From the NCBI GenBank assembly GCA_963971425.1, contig OZ020525.1, positions 6,369,560-6,433,559 on the forward strand: a stretch of DNA of 64,000 nt, in the 5' to 3' direction. Shown here one piece after another: positions 17,301 through 24,050 of the stretch; the first letter of the stretch is position 1; every line of letters starts with the position of its first letter. Below the pieces are notes generated by a model that saw nothing but the letters and a program-made list of their open reading frames with translations, searched no databases and had not been told where the DNA came from. Source of the DNA: Bryoerythrophyllum caledonicum (taxonomy: Eukaryota > Streptophyta > Bryopsida > Pottiales > Pottiaceae). Position numbers and translations under genes: made by a program.

Positions 17301-17706
17301 GGGTGAAGTGGTAGGTTTTGAAGTCCTCATTGTTCATGATGTGTGTACCATTAGGTAAGGTAATTTGATTTAGTTCAAAAATATTTTTTGAGAGGAGTTT
17401 TTGTAGAAGTTTTTGGGAGAGTTGGGCATTGAGTCCAAATAGGTTATGTGGTAGTTGGGTTATTGCATTTGACATACATTTTGGTAATCCACATATGGTT
17501 TTTTGTATGGCTATTATTTTTTTATCAAGTTTTTTGATAGCTGGCATAGAGTATGGAACACCGTAGAAACTGTATGCCACACCTCGGCGTAGTACGATAT
17601 CAACCATTTTTATTTTTTGTTTCATGGTGGCTGGGCATGTTGTTGGTTCTTTGCATTGTTTGATGAGCTTTGTGGTTGTAGTGTGGATTTGGATTTTCCA
17701 TTTCAG
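14305..17706 (-). CDS. LINE ORF2, C-terminal part: RT tail, RNase H, CCHC finger, restriction-like endonuclease
   Basis: Open frame of about 1130 codons continuing the RT thumb (LVPSLKWKIQ then RRGVAYSFYGVPYS). RNase H has all acidic residues: TDGSF (about 15750-15768), RAELMAIHK (about 15615-15640), FTDC (about 15545-15556) and AHANIDGNEQAD (about 15372-15408). It is followed by a finger C-x2-C-x9-H-x4-C (about 14930-14988), RHN (about 14882-14890), KPDIL (about 14701-14715), IEFTYC and K-x2-KY. The order CCHC, RHN, KPD, acidic residue, Lys matches the endonuclease of R2-type and Dualen elements, which nicks the target for priming. This frame is offset from the APE-RT frame by a break near 17715. 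TAG stop at 14305-14307. Confidence 0.8.
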   Translation of the reverse strand: MKWKIQIHTTTTKLIKQCKEPTTCPATMKQKIKMVDIVLRRGVAYSFYGVPYSMPAIKKLDKKIIAIQKTICGLPKCMSNAITQLPHNLFGLNAQLSQKLLQKLLSKNIFELNQITLPNGTHIMNNEDFKTYHFTPSKLIKSALSVAKQLFCHITCPTICHTPCNIHPYSHTLKDPFITLNNNIIPRNIPTPTNPPNPPHTYHPRPPTYIPKNPTTYPINNIINHKHIQHTDTNNIQNTYTKYLCQWQHNDNTYNKWLPQRDLFPRHDANTSTHNTEKLKQYYQKIQNKIYLDIILAHHPQEQSSDSRSVTPPIIIPLLNIYTIECNPENDILTSSNTIQIDNNQAHLYEENGRHLHTIPITRLQWLWNQYHTKLQSPTNIEPTTQPFETELIWLYQRYKYRIPKTDPLKNAQYTIPTPILDSLISSFNIEHSYFSSPITCPTKLNKFYSPYERDKIFGSLGKAFEHKWIGNGIAHPHNEKDIEQAIHWARLAAKHDPNNTKTIIVTPNNNWYQNNNQHSNPFPDSHIIALFEADTIPYEEPNIPPELKKPRIEPSTLQILCVHHQNQNLGSLEQLAELTSITDNLDIQRPYTKPAPPTPIQTPVNKSKKWSKLNYDNNTLNYSVILPPLLDYPTHTIAKFNPAYSYYTDGSFKPPEQISPGSWRREKAGYGIYNSTKEIKLAKRLHGLQNILRAELMAIHKTLQIITTKYKNEPAHIFTDCINALYLLNTQITHPTLHNSHPDQTILTSMVQMLQKRTQITTLHKVRAHANIDGNEQADKLAKEGREKTHKNAKDPHEHAHATPYYFQKEDWPSKEDTPDKGPIRFLGEYLKKQDLYNNLDTISENIPNIEKWTNNNDIDNELSTNFWKNPIISDSQITCLIKFRTGQYMGNACKQLFFGIERFPSITCPICPSMDPDTWLHVLFKCQNHHIHSLIVKRHNKAVWEVRKLITSYNKSRCFILMNAGTFNSNPQENTVPPWLLPCSCMTQRCHCNARLKPDILCVKGLPYNDPPPENINQDYTIQFIEFTYCNNRFSPETIQNKIDKYQPLIDDIIALGWNVDPLIVITSGARATTFIPSMKTLEDTFKIPIDTIKTIFKNINTIAIQHAMSILLHKRKIENNQVLPDRQDPP

Positions 17707-20700
17707 TGAGGGAACAAGATTTGTACCTTAGGGTATATGTATGGTTCGTTTTGGTGTAGTATAGGGATTGGTTGGTTGCGGTAGTTGATGTTGGAGGTTT
17801 GCATTAGGGCTTTGAAAGTGGTAGGGTTCAATTTGGATTTGTTTGGGCATCCGGTAGCGGCACATTTTGGAACTCCCACATCCATACCAGCCCATTTACA
17901 ATATCTATCAATTTTATGGAGTTGTATTTGGGTTGATTTGATTTTGTTAGTTATGGTGGCTAGGTCATCTACGTATGCGGCGGAGTTTATTGTGACTTGT
18001 GATGTGCCAGAAGTATATCCGTTATTGCCTCTTTCTAGCCATCTAAGTAGTGGTTCTAAAAATATAATAAATAGGTATGGGCTGAGGGTGTCCCCTTGTA
18101 TAGTTCCTCTTTGGATGGGTATAGGTTTTGTTTTCCCAAAGTGTTCGCCGATATAGCAAGTAGATGATTGGGAATAGATGTTTCCAACAAGTGTAGTTGC
18201 CTCTTTTGGGTAGCCAAGGTCTGACATTATTGCTAGAAGTCTGGCATGATCAATTGAGCCAAAGGCATTTTTGAAGTCCACGTATAGTATGTATATATCT
18301 TGGTTAGTAAATTTTGCGTCTTCTAATGCGGCTATTATAGTTTGTATTTGCCTTGCGGTACTTCTCTCCGCTCTAAATCCTTCATGACTATCATGTAGGA
18401 TTTTGAATTTTTCGCCGTATGAGGATAGTATGTGGGTGAGTGTACTGGTAAAAAGCTTATATATTGTGTTAGCTAGTGCAATTGGTCTATGATTGGGTAG
18501 CATGAATGGATCGCCTTTTTTGTATAGTAGAATTGTTGCACTTGTTTTCCATGAATTTGGTATTTGTTTTTGTTTATAGCAATGAGAAAAGAATAGGAAT
18601 AGTAGTTTATGAAATCTTGGAGGCATGTTTTTGAGTATTGAGTTTGGTATGCGGTCTGGGCCTGGGGCTTTATTATTTCCAAGATTTTGGAGGCATGTGT
18701 CGTATGTGGCTCTGTTGAGGTATTTATGTAGTGGAATTTCTGGTTCGCCCCGTTTGTCAAGGGTATATCCGTCCAGGTCGTGCCAAGGGTATTGGCGTAT
18801 TGCACATGTGCATTCTATTGTATGTTGTGGCTGGTAATTACATGTTGGTACTGTTGGTCTATTGGTTTTTGTTTGTTGGTTGAATATTTCATTCGCAATG
18901 TCTTCGGGGCTAGTTAGAATATTATTATATTGATCTTTGATACAATCCATTGGTGGGGATTCAAGGTTTTTAAAGACTTTTTTGTTAATTTTTTTGGGGC
19001 TGATTTCGTATAGTTGTCTATATTTTGAGATGGCTTTTTTAATGTTTTCTTTTGTGTATTTTGTGATTATTTTCCGGGCTTGTATGTTGGCATTTTTTGC
19101 AATTATCGCGATATCTTTTATCCATGTATCTTGGGGAAGGTCCGGAGGCGGCGGGGTAGGGATTTGGATGTGTTGTATATTTGATAGTTCGTTGTGTATG
19201 GGGTGGTTACGCCATTGAGGGTTGTTTTTTACAATTCTAATGGTTTTACGTATGGTATGGTATGTGGTTAAGTGTTGTTTCCAAGTTTTAGAAAGTTTGC
19301 GGGGTAGATACCCGCCTTGTTGAGAGGTTTTGTTTGTCATTTGGGGTATTGGGTGTGCTCTACAAGTTTGTTCTAGTGTATCAGAGATTTTATTGATGAG
19401 TTTGTCTAGAGAGTGGCATGCTTCTTGCCATTGTGCTTGTGTTAATTGACTATTGATTTCTAGAGTGTTTATGAGAGAGTCTATTTGTACGGTGTTTTCT
19501 TCGAAGAATTTTGTGTTGAATTTTTCTATGTTGGTTTTTGGGATGGGGTTGAGTATGCGTATAGTGTCTTTGTTTGGGATTGTAGGAGTTCTACTAATTA
19601 GTGTGTTATTTGGGATGTGCAGTTGTACGGGTGAGTGGTCCGAATTGAGAATAATATCTTTTTTTGTTGTGGAGGTGTATTGTGTGTTGTTGTTTGTATT
19701 TATACAGAAACCATCTATTAGACTCCAATCACTATAATTGTAGCCACCTTGTCTAGAGAATTGTGTATCGGTATTGATGTAAGTGAAGTTTAAGTTTTCT
19801 GTGAAGCGGCGCCATTGGTAATCAATGTTTTGAGGGGGGGTGTGATGGTTTCCATTTTGGCGGCCAATTAGCGCTATGTCTATATTGAAGTCTCCACATA
19901 ATAGGTATGTATGATTGGGATGATTATTAATATGGGTTGTAATAGTGTTTTGTATATCTAAGAAAAATCTAGTATCTTCGGGATAGGATGGCATATACAT
20001 GTGAAAGATTAACCATGATTGTAGTGGGTGATTAGTGATTTTAATTATTTGAATGTATGGTGATATGTGCATTGGGGTAGGGATTTTGTTGATGTTGCCG
20101 GGGAATGTATATTTTTTGTGTATTAATGTAAGGAGGCCACCGCGGCCCGGTGTGTATGGTCTCCTTTGTTGCATGCATCTTGTAAGTGCATGTGTATTGT
20201 TAAAGATGAGTTTATAGTCTTGAAATATATTTTGTATATATTTTGTAGATTTTGTGGCGGTTAGTTTTCTTTCTTGTATAACTATAAGAGCCGGTGGTGT
20301 CTCTGTGTTTGCGACTAGAGTTTGTAAGCTAGGAAGGGCAGTGTTTAGTGAGGAGGCATTCCATGTGATTATGTATGTATTTTCTTGGTTTGGTCTAATG
20401 TTTTGATTTTGGTTTTGAGGAGGGATGTAGGGAAGAGGTGGGGGTGGGTGGGTGTATTCTGGTATAGGGTCTAGACATTTTATTGATTCACTTATGAGGT
20501 TGTTAGGGAGGTAAGGGAATTTTAGTTTTATTATATCATTTGAGGGTGGTATGTCTTGACTATGTAAGAAGTCGTATAGTCTTTTATGTATTGAGTTCTC
20601 ATGGTTTATAATATTTTGGTTGTCTACTAGGAATTCAGTATAGGGGTGTGGAGTGTAAATGTGTCGTTCTGGTGGGTTTTGTAAGGTTAGTAAGGTTTGT

Positions 20701-20985
20701 AGGAGTGTATTAGTCCATGTAATTGTGTTCCAATCTTGTGGATTTAGAAGTTGGTTACATTCATCTATGTTTGGATGAGTAGTGATTATTAGTGCATATA
20801 AGATGTGGGGTGGTGGATGCGTATTTTTTTGTTGTATGTATTGGGCAATGTTTGGGTGGGAAGTGTTTTGTATGTGGTGTAATGTATGTGTGTTTTTTAG
20901 AAATGGTGCGAAGGGTTTTGCAATGTGTTTATATTCTCGTTGGAGTTTTATGGTATTAGGTATAAAGTAGATTTTGGCATTTTTT
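17703..20985 (-). CDS. LINE ORF2, central part: APE endonuclease and reverse transcriptase
   Basis: Open from just after a TAA at 20985-20987 to the TGA at 17703-17705, about 1090 codons; the first ATG inside (20174) is downstream of the start of the APE domain, so it is not the true start. APE motifs: ITWNASSLN (about 20343-20369), IQERKL (about 20262-20279), GDFNID (about 19879-19896) and SDHSPV (about 19629-19646). RT motifs include the FRAERSTARQ region (about 18350-18380), QRGTIQGDTLSPYLF (about 18070-18115) and the catalytic AAYVDDLA (about 17961-17984). A 180-residue Pro-, His- and Asn-rich linker precedes the APE domain. The frame ends in mid RT thumb and continues in another frame at 17706, so a small indel near 17710-17725 is likely. 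Copies target-site DNA in target-primed reverse transcription. Confidence 0.85.
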
Positions 20986-21403
20986 TATGTGATGTAGGAT
21001 GTCTTTTTAGTATATTGGGCATGGGTCCCGGGTTGGTTTCAATGTCTCCTCCTAGAAGTAGTAGGAGTTTGTGGTATATATGTTTAGTGGTGTATTTTAA
21101 AGGCTTTGTTGTGTTATTAATGACTTGTTGGTTTGGGGGTAGGTGGATGTTTGTATTTTGTGTGGGAGTTGTGGGTTTATTTATTTTTATAGTAGGTGTA
21201 GTTGTTTTCGTCTTTAGTTTATTTTTTGTCCTTGTGTTTTTTGTGGTTGTTTTTGTTTTAGTAGTGTATGGATGTATGTATGATTGGTTGTATTTTATCT
21301 TGGTTGTTTTTGTCCGTGTGCATATGTAACTATTATGTTTAAGACTATTTGTATGTGGGTTTATGTTGGTTTTTAAAGTGGCTTTTAAGTCTTTTTTTTT
21401 CAT
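20948..21403 (-). CDS. LINE ORF2 segment carrying an intact 2A-like motif
   Basis: A 151-codon frame bridging the low-complexity frame and the APE-RT frame. It is basic and Lys-, Thr- and Asn-rich. Its end carries LLLLGGDIETNPGP followed by MPNILKRHP. It overlaps the preceding frame at a run of nine A (minus strand; 21392-21400) and the next one at a run of seven A (20980-20986). After the second run the other frame gives KNAKIYFIPN, matching the equivalent place (NTKTYFIPN) in the upstream duplicate. This suggests one original continuous frame altered by indels in the A runs, although slippage is possible. Confidence 0.6.
   Translation of the reverse strand: MKKKDLKATLKTNINPHTNSLKHNSYICTRTKTTKIKYNQSYIHPYTTKTKTTTKNTRTKNKLKTKTTTPTIKINKPTTPTQNTNIHLPPNQQVINNTTKPLKYTTKHIYHKLLLLLGGDIETNPGPMPNILKRHPTSHKKMPKSTLYLIP
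21023..21046 (-). other. 2A-like ribosome-skipping motif, intact (DIETNPGP)
   Basis: Minus-strand codons give DIETNPGP preceded by a leucine-rich run, matching the D-V/I-E-x-N-P-G-P consensus. In viruses and several LINEs this motif makes the ribosome skip the final Gly-Pro bond, releasing the upstream protein and continuing downstream. The skip would fall between codons 21026-21028 and 21023-21025. It lies about 200 codons before the APE core, so it would separate the low-complexity N-terminal part from the enzyme part. Confidence 0.8.
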
Positions 21404-24050
21404 ATGCAGTGTTATTATATACTTTGTGGTTTGTACAATTGTTTGTTTTGGTGTTTGTATTAGTATTTGGTATGAAATATGTTTTGGTATTCTTTTTGTG
21501 CGAAGCGGGGTGTCTTTTTAATATGTTCGGCATGGGTCTTGGGTTAGTCTCCATGTCTCCTCCAATTAATATTAGTAGTTTGTAGTAGATGGGTTTTATG
21601 TTTTGATTTAGAATTTTTTGTTTTTGAATGTGGCTTTGGTATTTGTGTTTTTTTGATTGTATGTGTTTGTCTTTGTATGTGTGTATGTATATGTATGTGT
21701 TTTGTTGATGGTGTGTGGTTGTCTTTGTGTGTGTGTATGTAGTTTTATGTGGTATTATATTAGTATTCTTTTGTATGTTTGTATTAGTGTATGTCACGGT
21801 TTTTGTCTTGGTATTTGTATCAGTATCTTTGTTAGTATTTGTGTTAGTATTCGTATGAGTACTCATACCATTAGTTGTATTGGTATTTGCATTTGTATAA
21901 GTATAAGTATTTGTATTTATATACATACCATTATATGTATCAGTATACGTACCAGTATTTGTATCAGAATATTTATAAGTATACTCATCGGTGTATGTAT
22001 CAGTATAAGTATCGGTATACGTATCAGTATATGTACCCATATACTGAAATATTGAGTTTTTTAAAAGATATCTTTCTAAACATATTTTGTCTAAAACTAT
22101 GATTTCTAAAAATAGAATAATATTTATTTCAATCAGATTCGTATATATTTTTACTTTTATTAGAATTTCTATTTTTAGTAAGTCTATTTTTTGCGCCTCC
22201 TGCGCCCATCCGGCTGGCGAGACATGAATCCAACCTCCAATTATAATAATTCTACATACTCTCAACAAAATTCTACTACTTAATATCGAACTCCCCTCAT
22301 CTTTATATATAAAATTTTTAATATTACTACTAACTTTCCATTTATCTCTGTAGTTTATATTCCATTTTCTATTTTTTGACTGTACTCTTTTATTACTACT
22401 ATCTTCTCTATTTCTTTTTACTCTGAAATTTTTGTTTTTCATTACAAGTTTGGTTAATTTTCCATCCGTTATTTTTGAATTTCTTAGAAAGTATAATCTA
22501 TTTTTAGAACTGTTGTTTATAGCTATAGCCTTCCTATTTGTATTCTTATTATATTTGATTCGCATTACTGTTTTGGTGCATTTTTCGTCCTTTATTTTTA
22601 AATTTCTTAGGAAGCATATTCTATTTTTAGTTCTGCTGTTTATAGCTATGTTCTTCATATTTGTATTCTTATGATAATTAATTCTCATTACTAATTTTGT
22701 TAATTTTCCATCCTTTATTTTTGATATCCTTATGAAGCCTATTCCATTTTTAGTACTGCTATTTTTAGCTCTGTTCTTGTTATATGTATTCTTATGATAA
22801 TTGTTCTCTACCTGACCCTTTGTTTTCTTCTTACATATCCACTCCGATTTTTTTGTTTTATTATTAATATTTCTTGCTCTATTTGAAACCTTTGAAATTT
22901 CATAAATATCTATCTTCTTCCTATTTAGTTTATAATATCTCTTTTTACTCTCCTTGATTTCCCTATTTTTAGACATTTTCCCATCCCTACTCTTCTGATG
23001 GTTTCTGAATTTAGATTTCCTTCTACCCTTATTTATCTTTATTACAAGATTTCCTTTATTATTTTCATTATTATTGTTTCCTTTTTTGTTATATGTAGTT
23101 ATGATACTTATTTTCTCTTTCCTTTTATTATTTATTCTTATTCCATCTCTTCTCTTATTCCTTTTATTATTTATTTTTGTTTTCATACTTCTGTTTTTTG
23201 TTTGTATCTTTAATCTATACCTTTGATTAATTTCATCCATTTCATTTATTTTTGGGTTTGTTTTCGTTTTATTAAGTGTAGTTGTATTGGTTGTGGTTGT
23301 ATTGGTTTTCGTCTTCACATGTATGTTTTTATTGGTATATGTCTTGGTATTTGTCTTAGTATTAGTATTTGTCTCAGTATTTATGTCCTTGTTTGTCTTA
23401 GTATTCGTACAAGTATTTGTACCAATATTCATTCCAGATTTTGTACTAGTGTCCATATCAGTATTTAAACCTGTATTTGTATCAGTACTCGATCCAATAT
23501 TCGTATCAATACCCGTATCAGTATTTGTTCCAGTGTATGTACCTGTATATGTAATAGTATGTGCATTATTGTTGGTATTTTCCCTATGTATTGTATTGTA
23601 TGTTATGGAATATACTGTCGGTTTCAGTTTTGTGTATGGAGCTTGATATATGTATATTCCCATTTTTTTAATACATTGTAGGTATTTTTTAATGCGAGTT
23701 TTGGTATAATGTTGTATTTTGTATTGAGAGTATTGTTTAATACAATAGAATTGTTTGTATAGTGCAAGTATTGGTATTTGTTTGTGGCTAAGGTATGTAA
23801 GTGTTTTTGTATACTTTTTGTATTGCATAGAGTAAAAAATACAGCGTTTGGTATAGTATGTAGTATGGTATTGTCTACTGTATTTATCATGGTATTGGGT
23901 AAGGTGTCTAATACGGTATGTGTATATTGTTCTCACATACTTGTATGCTATTGCGTATTTAAGACTAGTGTCAATAAAGTATTGTAAACTATAGTATATT
24001 GTAAGATAGGTATGAATTTCCCTGCGGTCTTGGGAGGTCACATGTTTGAC
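21345..24050 (-). CDS. Long low-complexity LINE reading frame between ORF1 and the APE domain
   Basis: About 900 codons without a stop, ending TAG at 21345-21347. It opens only at 24050, ten bases before the end of ORF1, and has no ATG near its start, so translation would need frameshifting or restart from ORF1. The protein is rich in Lys, Asn, Thr, Tyr and Ile. Its parts are a Tyr-rich N-terminus, a Thr-x dipeptide array (about 23280-23560), a basic Lys/Asn/Arg region with three in-frame 41-residue repeats (about 22438-22810), a second Thr-x array (about 21830-22040) and the degenerate 2A motif. No known domain is visible. A 900-codon open frame in such AT-rich DNA argues for selection or for repeat growth in frame. 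Confidence 0.5.
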   Translation of the reverse strand, partial: VKHVTSQDRREIHTYLTIYYSLQYFIDTSLKYAIAYKYVRTIYTYRIRHLTQYHDKYSRQYHTTYYTKRCIFYSMQYKKYTKTLTYLSHKQIPILALYKQFYCIKQYSQYKIQHYTKTRIKKYLQCIKKMGIYIYQAPYTKLKPTVYSITYNTIHRENTNNNAHTITYTGTYTGTNTDTGIDTNIGSSTDTNTGLNTDMDTSTKSGMNIGTNTCTNTKTNKDINTETNTNTKTNTKTYTNKNIHVKTKTNTTTTNTTTLNKTKTNPKINEMDEINQRYRLKIQTKNRSMKTKINNKRNKRRDGIRINNKRKEKISIITTYNKKGNNNNENNKGNLVIKINKGRRKSKFRNHQKSRDGKMSKNREIKESKKRYYKLNRKKIDIYEISKVSNRARNINNKTKKSEWICKKKTKGQVENNYHKNTYNKNRAKNSSTKNGIGFIRISKIKDGKLTKLVMRINYHKNTNMKNIAINSRTKNRICFLRNLKIKDEKCTKTVMRIKYNKNTNRKAIAINNSSKNRLYFLRNSKITDGKLTKLVMKNKNFRVKRNREDSSNKRVQSKNRKWNINYRDKWKVSSNIKNFIYKDEGSSILSSRILLRVCRIIIIGGWIHVSPAGWAQEAQKIDLLKIEILIKVKIYTNLIEINIILFLEIIVLDKICLERYLLKNSIFQYMGTYTDTYTDTYTDTYTDEYTYKYSDTNTGTYTDTYNGMYINTNTYTYTNANTNTTNGMSTHTNTNTNTNKDTDTNTKTKTVTYTNTNIQKNTNIIPHKTTYTHTKTTTHHQQNTYIYIHTYKDKHIQSKKHKYQSHIQKQKILNQNIKPIYYKLLILIGGDMETNPRPMPNILKRHPASHKKNTKTYFIPNTNTNTKTNNCTNHKVYNNTAYEKKRLKSHFKNQHKPTYK
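21534..21557 (-). other. 2A-like motif, degenerate duplicate (DMETNPRP)
   Basis: Second copy of the same module, 511 bp upstream in the element. Flanking residues are closely similar (KLLILIGGDMETNPRP then MPNILKRHPASHKK). The glycine of NPGP is arginine here. Gly is essential in studied 2A peptides, so this copy should not skip. The pair is a tandem duplication, one member conserved and one decayed. Confidence 0.75.
21660..22045. repeat. Hexamer-based minisatellite (GTATNN) in the LINE
   Basis: Degenerate 6-bp units such as GTATCA, GTATAC and GTATTT on the plus strand. On the coding strand they give alternating Thr-x dipeptides (TDTYTDTYTD). Period 6 keeps the frame open. A sister array lies at 23280-23570. 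Confidence 0.8.
22438..22810 (-). repeat. Three 123-bp tandem repeats inside the LINE frame
   Basis: Three consecutive copies of a 41-codon unit (each with a YHKNT or YNKNT start, a central KNR or KNG, and a KDGKLTKLVM-like end) at about 22684-22810, 22561-22684 and 22438-22561. The length is a multiple of three and the frame is kept in all copies. Confidence 0.7.
23280..23570. repeat. Second hexamer-based minisatellite in the LINE
   Basis: Same GTATNN-type period-6 array as at 21660-22045, here encoding Thr-Asn, Thr-Asp and Thr-Lys dipeptides on the minus strand. Confidence 0.75.

Noticed and set aside
21660-22045. CRISPR-like array
   Set aside because: The repeats are 6-bp units without unique spacers in a eukaryotic LINE; it is a minisatellite.
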